Of a stretch of 55,344 nt of DNA, positions 17,707 through 25,721 are shown one piece after another. The notes beneath the pieces were generated by a model. The model saw nothing but the letters and a program-made list of their open reading frames with translations. It made no database searches and was not told the origin of the DNA. Location: NCBI GenBank assembly GCA_023269935.1, contig JAGDXC010000013.1, positions 1 through 55,344 on the forward strand. The letters are read 5' to 3'. The position numbers and the translations under genes were made by a program. The stretch's first letter is position 1; every line of letters starts with the position of its first letter. This DNA is from Thermocladium sp. (GTDB lineage Archaea > Thermoproteota > Thermoprotei > Thermoproteales > Thermocladiaceae).

Positions 17707-17729
17707 GCGTTATCAGTACTTGATAACGC
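17707..17729. promoter_or_regulatory. Perfect 9-bp inverted repeat, candidate operator
   Basis: GCGTTATCA, then GTACT, then TGATAACGC form perfect 9-bp arms with a 5-bp spacer. The site overlaps the upstream edge of the TATA box of the aldehyde dehydrogenase gene, where TFB should bind (BRE). A dimeric repressor bound here would block initiation of that gene. The divergent isomerase promoter is about 40 bp away, so it could also be affected. Confidence 0.6.
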
Positions 17730-17793
17730 ATGATAATATGAGATTTTAAATAATGGCGTTAATAATTAAAACGAGATACATTGACGGCATTAC

Positions 17794-18735
17794 ATGGATC
17801 TCCGAGATTACGAGAAGTGGCCATCAATATCCAAGTCGGTATATGAATCAATAGAAGCGAGGACGCCGGTTAAACCATCGTCGATATTGATAACTGGAAT
17901 GGGAGGGTCTGGAATAGTTGGAGACACAATTAAGGATTACTTGGGTAATAGGCTACCGATTCATGTAATTAAAGACACAATGATACCTGACTGGGTTAAT
18001 GGAAAGACATTGACTATAGCCATTAGCTACTCTGGAAACACAGCTGAAACACTGTGCAGTGCATTGCTAGCACATGGTAAGGGCTCGCATGTAATTGGAA
18101 TAACTACCGGTGGAAGGATGCTTAAGGAATTTAATGAGAGAGGCATAAGCGTTATAACTGTACCTTCAGCCACTGCCCCCAGGTTTGGGTTCCCCCAACT
18201 CCTCTATGCTGCTCTAGCAATTATCAATAAAGCAATAGGAATAGAGAAGAACGATATAGAGGAAAGCATAGTCGCCCAAGAAAACGCATTGCACGATAAA
18301 TCAATTGCGGCAGATATAGGCAAACAACTCATTGGTTACGTGCCCTATATATTCGTGGATTCCAAGGTGCAGGGAGTAGCTGTTCGCTTCAAGAATGATT
18401 TAAATGAGAATGCTAAGACACCCGCAATAGTGGCAACAATACCGGAGGCCGATCATAATGATATAGTAACCTTAATGATGAAACATCCCGTCAAACATAT
18501 ACTTGTGAGGGCTGGACCTAACCCTATAATTGATGCCGTTGAAATAGTGTTCAACGATTTCTCGTCACAATTAATTAAAATTGATCTAAGAGGCAATGGG
18601 ATCCTAGCTAAGGAACTTTATGGTATTTCATTGCTTGGAGTGACGACGCTATACATGGCCGATGCCTTAGGCGTAGATCCTGTTAGAACGGACCCAATAG
18701 ATACATTGAAGAAGAGGATGGGTAGGTTGTGTTGA
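17794..18735 (+). CDS. Bifunctional phosphoglucose/phosphomannose isomerase
   Basis: The 313-residue protein is the crenarchaeal type of PGI/PMI. It has two SIS-like halves. ILITGMGGSGIVGDT and ISYSGNTAETLCSALL form the sugar-phosphate site, PSATAPRFGFPQLLYA is a family block, and the late DHNDIV and GVTTLYMADALG follow. It interconverts glucose-6-P or mannose-6-P with fructose-6-P in the cytosol. The TATA-like TAATTAAAAC at about 17764-17773 lies about 25 nt before the ATG. It overlaps the next gene by 7 bases, so it forms an operon with the prepilin-peptidase-like gene. Confidence 0.92.
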   Translation: MDLRDYEKWPSISKSVYESIEARTPVKPSSILITGMGGSGIVGDTIKDYLGNRLPIHVIKDTMIPDWVNGKTLTIAISYSGNTAETLCSALLAHGKGSHVIGITTGGRMLKEFNERGISVITVPSATAPRFGFPQLLYAALAIINKAIGIEKNDIEESIVAQENALHDKSIAADIGKQLIGYVPYIFVDSKVQGVAVRFKNDLNENAKTPAIVATIPEADHNDIVTLMMKHPVKHILVRAGPNPIIDAVEIVFNDFSSQLIKIDLRGNGILAKELYGISLLGVTTLYMADALGVDPVRTDPIDTLKKRMGRLC

Positions 18736-19415
18736 TTCAACGAGCAGCTGAATTATTTATGGCAGTATCCCTTGGAGCGGCAGCTGTTCAAGATATACAT
18801 AATAGAATGATAAATGACCTAACGTGGTTCCTTGCCGCCCCCGGAATTGCTTTGTCCATTTGGTTAATAAGTAAGTCACCGCCCTACCTTACTTCGCTGT
18901 ATTTATTGGATGCTGGAATTGGAGTTATGCTAGCTATAGCTATATGGATCACGAAGACCATGGGAGAGGCGGATGCGATAGCAATGGGCCTTATACCAAT
19001 AGCTACGGTTCCACCCACTCCATTGACTCCACTCAGCGCAGCATTGAATGCTCCAATAATAGCTACGCTGGTTAATAGCATGATTATAACTATACCCTTC
19101 ATAATATGGAATGTGACGCTCAATGTGAAAAGAATGAGCAAATGCCCCGAGCTCAGCAGTGCCACTATGCTGACCCAAATTGCCTATATTATATTCTTGA
19201 CGTGTGAAAAATCAATACGCGTCAAGCAAAAGCCATGGGCCTACTCACCCGGCAAATTAAGCGTAAGAATCAGCGATGATGTGGCTCAAGTAACTGAAGA
19301 TTCCGAGTACATTCTAGTTAGTTACAATATGCCCTATGTGGCCTACATATTTATTGGCTATATCATGTACATCCTAGTTGGGAACATTATGATTCCCCTA
19401 ATTAGATTACTCTAA
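18729..19415 (+). CDS. A24 family prepilin-peptidase-like aspartic protease
   Basis: The 228-residue membrane protein fits the A24 fold of archaeal PibD/FlaK. The first aspartate lies in AAVQDIHNRMINDL (D22) just after a helix, and the second in TMGEADAIAMGLI (G79 to D82), matching the GxxD/GxGD motif. Further helices follow, and there is a soluble insertion of about 80 residues before a final helix. Such enzymes cut signal peptides of archaellins and pilins at the membrane. No pilin or archaellin gene is in the window, so its substrate lies elsewhere. Overlap by 7 bases with the isomerase suggests shared transcription, which is unexpected functionally. Confidence 0.8.
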   Translation: MLIQRAAELFMAVSLGAAAVQDIHNRMINDLTWFLAAPGIALSIWLISKSPPYLTSLYLLDAGIGVMLAIAIWITKTMGEADAIAMGLIPIATVPPTPLTPLSAALNAPIIATLVNSMIITIPFIIWNVTLNVKRMSKCPELSSATMLTQIAYIIFLTCEKSIRVKQKPWAYSPGKLSVRISDDVAQVTEDSEYILVSYNMPYVAYIFIGYIMYILVGNIMIPLIRLL

Positions 19416-19497
19416 TCCATTTCTAGTTTAGATTAATTAAATATCTTATCAATAATTGATGCCAGCGAGTTTTTAACTAGGACCTATTAAGGATAAT

Positions 19498-20577
19498 ATG
19501 CTTATTACACTTTTGCTGGCCTTGGCGTCCCTAAATGTAGTTCAAGTTAATGGTTCCTTCGTCTTTCTAATAAATGGTACAACATGGATTGGGGAACCGA
19601 TTGGTAATGGTTCCTACGTATTAATGAGCATTAATTCCACTAATGAAGTGATTGCACTCCTCCATAATGATTCTCTTCATGTGATTTACGATATTCAGTT
19701 AATAAGGGGAAACCCATCATTAATTGCGCCCCTTGAATTCCCAGCTAATCAGTCAAACAATGTAATAGCGGTAACCAATGCATCTATCAATACTTATCTC
19801 AGGTTATTTACTGTAGATAATCTCAGCGATGGGGAATTAATAGGACCAAGCCGCAACATAACCTACTTAGGGTATCCACCATACACTATACAATTGGGCA
19901 GTGGAACCAATTGTACATTGAAAGGTATATCAATTATTTTCCTAACTCATCCATCACTTATACCAATACCTGTCTATGTCAATACGGGTCCCAATGTCGA
20001 ATATATCACTGGAAATGTAACTATTGACTCAATAAAACCTAATGTCCCAATAAAAGTGCTGGGACCAGATTATGTAATTGAACCACTAGGATCAATCTCC
20101 TCGGTAACTTACACTATTCAAGTCTGTGTTCCCAGAAACAATTCTTTTGCTTCAATTAATTATATCATTAGGAACATTAGATTCAGCGGAACATATAGAT
20201 ACGCCACATCAGTGCCATATAATGATCCCATAACTGGGGTGCCGCTATATAAAATAGGTTGGTGCAGTGATTATGCATACTATGCAGCTAATATGCTGAG
20301 AAAACAGGGAATAAACGCTAGGGTAGCGGTAGGATACATTATAGGGAGCGATGGAAAGGTAACTGGAATGGATTACCATGCATGGCTTGAAGCATCGATG
20401 ATGAATAATGGATGGATAGATATCGAGATAACTCCACCTGAATTAACGCCCACTGGCTCAAGCAGTATATGGAATCCAATTGATGCATTAATTGGGTTAA
20501 TAATATCTGTGCCTGCTTTAATAGCCCTATTGCTAGCAATGGTAGAGAGAAAATACTCATTAACTTCCTCACCCTGA
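19498..20577 (+). CDS. Secreted, membrane-anchored transglutaminase-like protein
   Basis: The 359-residue protein begins with a hydrophobic signal-like segment and ends with a transmembrane helix (LIISVPALIALLLAMV) plus a short tail. Between them is an extracellular beta-rich part with many N-glycosylation-type NxS/T sites. The last third holds a transglutaminase-like core with Cys near 256 in GWCSDYAYYAANMLR, His near 294 in DYHAWLEAS, and Asp near 308 in WIDIEITP. It could crosslink or cut surface proteins, or be a protease of that fold. It starts 82 bp after the prepilin-peptidase gene, but no shared promoter is visible. Confidence 0.8.
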   Translation: MLITLLLALASLNVVQVNGSFVFLINGTTWIGEPIGNGSYVLMSINSTNEVIALLHNDSLHVIYDIQLIRGNPSLIAPLEFPANQSNNVIAVTNASINTYLRLFTVDNLSDGELIGPSRNITYLGYPPYTIQLGSGTNCTLKGISIIFLTHPSLIPIPVYVNTGPNVEYITGNVTIDSIKPNVPIKVLGPDYVIEPLGSISSVTYTIQVCVPRNNSFASINYIIRNIRFSGTYRYATSVPYNDPITGVPLYKIGWCSDYAYYAANMLRKQGINARVAVGYIIGSDGKVTGMDYHAWLEASMMNNGWIDIEITPPELTPTGSSSIWNPIDALIGLIISVPALIALLLAMVERKYSLTSSP

Positions 20578-20869
20578 AGGAATATAGACCCTAAGGCATG
20601 AAGTACTCCTCTTCTTTGTGCCAGATCAGTTGCCCTCCTTTCTTAGCATTGCAAGCCGTATTCTCACTATCTCTCCATAAAAAATGGTCAGAACGAATCA
20701 CTGCAAGATTATACGTGTTCTAAAATCTTTCTACGGTGAAAGACGGACCTTGTTTTTGAATTCATCGAAGTGCGCCTCCTTATGCATAAGCCTTAAATTC
20801 TCAGTTAGTGATACTTTCGGGGCTTAGTAATTAAAGTTTATAAACGGGGCTAATATATGGTTGCCGTAG
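20578..20869. other. Non-coding gap before rpoA1; weak decayed reading frame on minus strand
   Basis: No intact gene is seen. On the minus strand from about 20786, MHKEAHFDEFKNKVRLSP is open, then stopped, and the same frame continues with FVLTIFYGEIVRIR further on after a second stop. This could be a decayed gene, or chance. AAGTTTATAAACG at 20834-20846 is the rpoA1 TATA region. The phrase TTAGAACACGTAT on the minus strand near 20715 recurs on the plus strand near 55290. Confidence 0.25.
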
Positions 20870-23554
20870 ATGTCATTAAATCAATCTAAGAATATGGATA
20901 GGGATATTCCTTCCAAGTCGCTGAGCAGAATAAGGTTCGGCATATTATCGCCGGATACTATTAGGAGAATGTCGGTTATGGAGATAACAACATCTGAGAC
21001 CTACGATGAGGCAGGCAATCCCGTTAAGGGAGGAATAATGGATAAGAGACTCGGCGTGGCGGAGCCTGAGGCTGTATGTGAAACTTGCGGTAATGATTAT
21101 AGCAGATGTCCTGGTCATTTCGGTAGGATAGAGTTAGCACGTCCAGTGATTCATCCAGAGTTCGCTAAGCCTATTCATGATCTACTAAGGGCTACCTGTA
21201 GAGAATGTGGACGAGTTCTACTCACTGATCAAGAGATTGAGAGGTATAGAACAAGGCTGGAGAGGCTTAAGAAGCATTGGCGACTCACCAGGGATAGAGT
21301 CATCACCAAGATAGTTAAAAAAGCAATTAGCCGCGATACTTGTCCTCATTGTGGAGCAAAGCAATTAAAGATAAGGCTGGAGAGACCCACTGATTTCTAT
21401 GAAGAGACGGAGAATCATATAGAAATAAAGATGGATCCAATCAAGATAAGGGAACGATTAGAGAAAATATCTGACTCCGACTTAGAGGTTCTCGGCATTG
21501 ATCCAAGCTCCGCGCGGCCTGAGTGGGCTATCCTAACAGTGATACCGGTGCCTCCACCGCAGGTTAGACCATCAATTCAGTTACCAAATGGGCAAATGAG
21601 CGTTGATGATTTAACCCACAAATTAGTTGAAATAGTTAGAACAAATGAGAAGCTGAGGAACGCGATTGAATCGGGTTCTCCCTCGATGATGGTTGATGAT
21701 GTGTGGAACTTGCTTCAGTATCATGTATCCACATATTTCAACAATGAATTGCCTGGTTTACCTCAGGCAAAACATAGAGGGGGGAGACCATTAAAGACAT
21801 TAGCACAGAGATTAAAGGGCAAGGAGGGTAGGTTCAGAGGAAGCCTCTCCGGCAAGAGGGTTGACTTCTCTGCAAGAACCGTAATTAGCCCGGATCCGAA
21901 TATAAGCATAAATGAGGTTGGGGTACCCATAGATATAGCCAAGGAATTAACAGTGCCTGAATACGTTACTGAGTGGAATATAGACAAGATAAAACAACTG
22001 GTTGTGAATGGCCCAGAAATATGGCCTGGTGCAATCGAGATAGTGGGGCCGGATGGTAGAAAGCGAAATCTAAAATATGTCAGAGATAGAACTGAGGTTG
22101 CTAAGTCAATAGTGCCTGGTTCAATAGTGTATCGACACTTAATAGATGGGGATATAGTCCTATTTAATAGACAACCTAGCCTTCATAGAATGTCCATAAT
22201 GGGCCATATAGCTAAGGTGCTTCCAGGCAGAACCTTTAGGCTTCACTTAGCAGTGTGTCCGCCGTATAATGCCGACTTCGATGGAGATGAAATGAACCTG
22301 CATGTACCGCAAACCGAGGAGGCGAGAGCCGAGGCTAGGCTTCTCATGCTTGTTCAGAACCACATAATAACGCCAAGGTATGGTGGACCCATTATAGGCG
22401 CTAGGCAGGACTACATAACAAGTGGTTACTTGCTTACTAGGAAAGATACGCTAATTAATAAGGAGCAATTAATGTATCTATTAGCTGCCGCTAATTATAA
22501 TGGCGAAATAATGGAACCAGCCATACAGTATCCTGAGGAGCTTTGGACTGGAAAACAAGTTATATCAATGTTATTGCCGAAGGACCTTAATTGGACTCAG
22601 GCCACAGCAATGCGCTCCACTTGTAAGGATGCCTATAATTGCTTCACTGATGAATACATAGTTATAATTAATGGTTACATGGCAACCGGGGTCCTAGACA
22701 AGAAATCCATAGGAGCAGAGCAAGTCAATTCCCTTTGGCACACGATAGTGAAGAGGTACGGAAGCGATGAGGCGAGAAAGTGGATTGACTCCACGCTTAG
22801 GACAATAATGAGATTCATCGATCTTAGAGGGTTCACCATAGGCATGGATTCATTAGAGTTAGGGGAGGAGGCATTCCATGAAATTCACGAGATAGAGAAT
22901 AAATATGAGGAAGATGTAAACAAACTTCTAGAGAGCTTCTACGCAAAGACCCTAGAGGCAGATCCAGGATATACTGTTGAAGAGACCCTAGAGAATAGAA
23001 TAACAATACTCCTCTCCAAGATAAGGGAAGAAGCAGCAGCGATAATTGATAAATACGTTGATAAGGATTCCGACGCGTATATAATGGCAAAGACAGGAGC
23101 AAGGGGTAGCTTAGTGAACTTAACTCAAATGATGGCGTTATTAGGTCAGCAAACAGTCAGGGGCGAACGATTCAAGAGAGGATTTCTCAATAGAACGCTT
23201 TCCCACTTCAACCAAGGAGACCTGGGACCCGAGGCTAGAGGATATGTCAGGTCCAATCTAAGAAGTGGACTGACGCCGATAGAGTACTTCTTCCATGCTG
23301 CAAGTGGCAGAGATGGACTAGTTGATACAGCAGTGAGAACGTCGCAAAGTGGGTATGCCCAACGACGATTGATAAATGCAATGCAAGACATGTATGTATC
23401 ATATGATGGGACAGTACGAACGTCCTCGGATCTCATAGTTCAATTTAAATACGGCGATGATGCGGTAGATCCATCGAAGAGCGATCATGGCTCAATAAAC
23501 GTAGATGATATTATAAAGAGAGCACAAACAATTAAAATCACAAAGGAGCAATAA
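20870..23554 (+). CDS. rpoA1: DNA-directed RNA polymerase subunit A' (RpoA1)
   Basis: The 894-residue protein is the largest archaeal RNA polymerase subunit up to the A'/A'' split. It has the clamp zinc site CETCGNDYSRCPGH, a second CRECG/CPHCG pair, the clamp-lid region and the absolutely conserved catalytic loop NADFDGDEMNLHVP near residues 467-480, which holds the three metal-binding aspartates. The bridge-helix region includes GFLNRTLSHFNQGD and GRDGLVDTAVRTS, and the chain ends at the normal split point. Start: AAGTTTATAAACG is centred about 28 nt before the ATG, so it is leaderless. Neither rpoB before it nor rpoA2 after it is present, though many archaea keep these together. Confidence 0.97.
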   Translation: MSLNQSKNMDRDIPSKSLSRIRFGILSPDTIRRMSVMEITTSETYDEAGNPVKGGIMDKRLGVAEPEAVCETCGNDYSRCPGHFGRIELARPVIHPEFAKPIHDLLRATCRECGRVLLTDQEIERYRTRLERLKKHWRLTRDRVITKIVKKAISRDTCPHCGAKQLKIRLERPTDFYEETENHIEIKMDPIKIRERLEKISDSDLEVLGIDPSSARPEWAILTVIPVPPPQVRPSIQLPNGQMSVDDLTHKLVEIVRTNEKLRNAIESGSPSMMVDDVWNLLQYHVSTYFNNELPGLPQAKHRGGRPLKTLAQRLKGKEGRFRGSLSGKRVDFSARTVISPDPNISINEVGVPIDIAKELTVPEYVTEWNIDKIKQLVVNGPEIWPGAIEIVGPDGRKRNLKYVRDRTEVAKSIVPGSIVYRHLIDGDIVLFNRQPSLHRMSIMGHIAKVLPGRTFRLHLAVCPPYNADFDGDEMNLHVPQTEEARAEARLLMLVQNHIITPRYGGPIIGARQDYITSGYLLTRKDTLINKEQLMYLLAAANYNGEIMEPAIQYPEELWTGKQVISMLLPKDLNWTQATAMRSTCKDAYNCFTDEYIVIINGYMATGVLDKKSIGAEQVNSLWHTIVKRYGSDEARKWIDSTLRTIMRFIDLRGFTIGMDSLELGEEAFHEIHEIENKYEEDVNKLLESFYAKTLEADPGYTVEETLENRITILLSKIREEAAAIIDKYVDKDSDAYIMAKTGARGSLVNLTQMMALLGQQTVRGERFKRGFLNRTLSHFNQGDLGPEARGYVRSNLRSGLTPIEYFFHAASGRDGLVDTAVRTSQSGYAQRRLINAMQDMYVSYDGTVRTSSDLIVQFKYGDDAVDPSKSDHGSINVDDIIKRAQTIKITKEQ

Positions 23555-23644
23555 TAGAATATGGATAATTATTTACAATGAAATAATTATCTTTATTATT
23601 TAATCAAAACCTATTTCCTTTAGTCTCGCGGCGTTGGCTTTACT

Positions 23645-23778
23645 GCTTCTCAGACCTAGATCCGTCTTCCTCATCCACATCGTTAGTCTCCTTGGGACCA
23701 AGTGCCCTCGTGCGTTTTTGCAGAGAGCCCCTCATAGTCGCTTATTCCCAGTCCCAAGGGAGTAGACCCAGCTAGCAG
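23645..23778 (-). ncRNA. Candidate structured RNA downstream of rpoA1
   Basis: The 357 bp gap after rpoA1 has no reading frame. On the minus strand a TTTTTATA box (23797-23804) predicts a start near 23775. Downstream are perfect 9-bp arms CCTTGGGAC and GTCCCAAGG (23690-23698 and 23751-23759), with a 52-base loop. Outside them GTCT and AGAC extend the stem past a bulge. The segment is more GC-rich than nearby gaps, which in a hyperthermophile often marks RNA. I could not fit it to RNase P, tRNA or a standard box C/D RNA. Confidence 0.35.
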
Positions 23779-23911
23779 TCATGTACCTTACTATGTTATA
23801 AAAACCTCCATGGGATCGCCCATCCTCTTCCGTGATGAAGGAGGCCTCCACCTCCCTTAACCCCCAATTATTTTAAAAATTTAAATTAAGCAAAAAGGAG
23901 CCTAAGCCTGG

Positions 23912-24913
23912 ATGCCTAAGGGAAGTAGTACCGATGTAAGAAAGACACAGTCGCTTGGAAAGTCATCAATAGGAGTTACGATCCCGAAGAATTGGGCTGA
24001 CGCTATAGGACTGGGACCGGGTTCACCTGTATATCTAGAGCTTAGAGATGAGGGCATCTTAATAAGACCTATAGCCAAGGAGACCCAACGCAGCAGCAGT
24101 ATTCATGTATCTACAGAATCATCTATCGATGGCATTCTAAGAATGGTAATAAGCTCTTACTTAAGGGGCGATAATTTCATAACTATTAAGTTCGATAAAG
24201 CCAATTCCCTAACTAAGGATACCTTATTTTCAGCCATTAAGTCAAAGTTAGCTGGAATAGAGCTAATAGAGGAGAACACAACTGAGGCCCGAGTGAATAT
24301 CCTTTCAGTTCAAACCCAACTACCGTTGAGCAAATTAATGCATAGAATGTGGTTAACAGTGAGGGGAATGATGCGGGATTCCCTTGACTTAATTGGGAGT
24401 GGCGATGAAGCCTTAGCTAGGGATGTCACGGCCAGGGATGATGAGGTAGACAAAACATACTTATTAATACATAGGCTAATAAACATGGCAATAGAGGGAA
24501 GAATATTGCTGAGCTCCATATCATTACAGAATAGAATGGAGCTAACCCCATATTTATTGGTTGCTAAATCCGTGGAGCGCAGCGGGGACCATGCCTGGAG
24601 AATAGCGCAATGGGCACCTCACCTAAATGCACCGAATCATGCTGTGGAGACCGTTAAGAACCTTGGAATACGGGTTCTAGAACTCGGCAATGAAGCGCTG
24701 ACGGCATTCATAGGCAAAAACACAGATATAGCCATGAAAATTCTGGATAAAAGAAATATCCTACTAAACGAGAGAGTGGAGGCCATGGAGGCAATGCATG
24801 AAGTCGCCATGGACTCACGGGGATATATGCTTCTAGTAATAGAATCAATAGGAAGAATAGCTGCATATGCCTTTGATGTAGCCGAGACAACGCTTGATGC
24901 ATACTCTACATAG
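23912..24913 (+). CDS. PhoU-family protein with N-terminal AbrB/SpoVT-like domain
   Basis: The 333-residue protein starts with a swapped-hairpin AbrB-like DNA-binding domain: RKTQSLGKSSIGVTIPKNWA, GLGPGSPVYLEL and GILIRPI. Residues 120-330 form PhoU-like three-helix units with RDDEVDKTYLLIHRL and SVERSGDHAWRIAQWA, the metal-binding pattern of PhoU. Archaeal proteins of this design are thought to control phosphate uptake genes. No pst genes are in the window. The TATA-like ATTTAAATT near 23883 lies 29 nt before the ATG. Confidence 0.85.
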   Translation: MPKGSSTDVRKTQSLGKSSIGVTIPKNWADAIGLGPGSPVYLELRDEGILIRPIAKETQRSSSIHVSTESSIDGILRMVISSYLRGDNFITIKFDKANSLTKDTLFSAIKSKLAGIELIEENTTEARVNILSVQTQLPLSKLMHRMWLTVRGMMRDSLDLIGSGDEALARDVTARDDEVDKTYLLIHRLINMAIEGRILLSSISLQNRMELTPYLLVAKSVERSGDHAWRIAQWAPHLNAPNHAVETVKNLGIRVLELGNEALTAFIGKNTDIAMKILDKRNILLNERVEAMEAMHEVAMDSRGYMLLVIESIGRIAAYAFDVAETTLDAYST

Positions 24914-25112
24914 ACCAGTCTCCTCTCCGCCTTGAGGGGAGTTTCTCGAGATTTGGTTACCTCTATGGGTTGCTCTCTGCATTGCGGGAAATAAGTTCCT
25001 GCCAAAAAATGACCGGCAAAGCCAAATATAGCAAACAAGGAGCTTAAAAAGCCTACCCAGCCCTAAAAGGCAAGTGTTATCTGTTTCATCAGCACTCGGC
25101 AAACTCGTCACC
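24908..25112. repeat. Dispersed intergenic module, best-preserved copy with 33.6 kb
   Basis: Read on the plus strand, the gap holds CTCGAGATTTGGTTACCTC near 24944, ATGACCGGCAAAG near 25009, then GCCTACCCAGCCCTAAAAGG and ATCTGTTTCATCA. The copy at 33.54-33.71 kb has the same four blocks in the same order. Read on the minus strand, one frame gives the peptide block EVTKSRETPLKAERR, and the other copy gives a comparable V-T-K stretch before a stop, so the module may be a decayed end of a protein gene. The terminal hairpin resembles IS200/IS605 ends. Confidence 0.5.
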
Positions 25113-25204
25113 AATACCGGTATTTTTTAGTCATCACTCGCCAATTGATTAGTGAATTGGGTTTAAAATTCTTGCTTTAAGCTGAGTATGCTTCACGCAA
25201 AATC

Positions 25205-25714
25205 TTATTGCCTTGATTGTTTGAAACGTGGATGTTGAATTAATCTATCTCTAACCATTTTACCCATTTCCGTTAAACCACCATTGCTGCCAAGTAGCCC
25301 CATTTCCTGTAGAATAGATAAGTCGCTGGGCATGGGTGAGCCATTAAGAAACCTAGACCAAGTCATTAATAACTTAGCATCGCTTAGTATTAATTCGACG
25401 TATAAATTAGGCAATGATTTATCGAGTTCTCTAAGCATTAGTTCGCCATCTCTGCTTAATCCATAATATACATGATGTTTTCTTACCTCATGCTTTCTCT
25501 TGAACTTAGCATAAGTATTCTTTAGTACAGGCTTATCTATCCTATTAACTAAGCCGAGTCTCTCTAACTGTTCTAATAATTGAACCACAGAACCAAGAGG
25601 TATACCGGTATCCTTCATTATGGATTTGCCATAATCCACATTAGCTCTTTTCAAGTGCCTCATAATGGCTATCATTCGCCAATCCAATAAAATAGCCCTT
25701 AACCGTTCATCCAC
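25205..25714 (-). CDS. Winged-helix DNA-binding protein
   Basis: The 169-residue protein has a winged-helix domain in its first hundred residues. A helical start (ILLDWRMIAIMRHLKRA), a recognition helix in GIPLGSVVQLLEQLERLGLV and a wing with HHVYYGLSRDGELMLREL follow the MarR/PadR/DUF2250-like pattern. The rest is helical and basic at the C-terminus. It lies 7 bp after the dihydrolipoamide dehydrogenase gene on the same strand and is co-transcribed with it, so it may regulate that gene or its target pathway. The exact family is not certain. Confidence 0.72.
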   Translation of the reverse strand: MDERLRAILLDWRMIAIMRHLKRANVDYGKSIMKDTGIPLGSVVQLLEQLERLGLVNRIDKPVLKNTYAKFKRKHEVRKHHVYYGLSRDGELMLRELDKSLPNLYVELILSDAKLLMTWSRFLNGSPMPSDLSILQEMGLLGSNGGLTEMGKMVRDRLIQHPRFKQSRQ

Positions 25715-25721
25715 GGCTTCC

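Noticed and set aside
23645..23778. RNase P RNA as identity of the RNA candidate
   Set aside because: The universal GAGGAAAGUCC-like and ACAGAA segments and their P4 pairing are not found.
24637..25038. A 133-codon minus frame across the PhoU gene end and the module
   Set aside because: Half is antisense to the PhoU-type gene. Only the part over the repeat module has a protein-like block, so it is reported as a repeat, not a gene.
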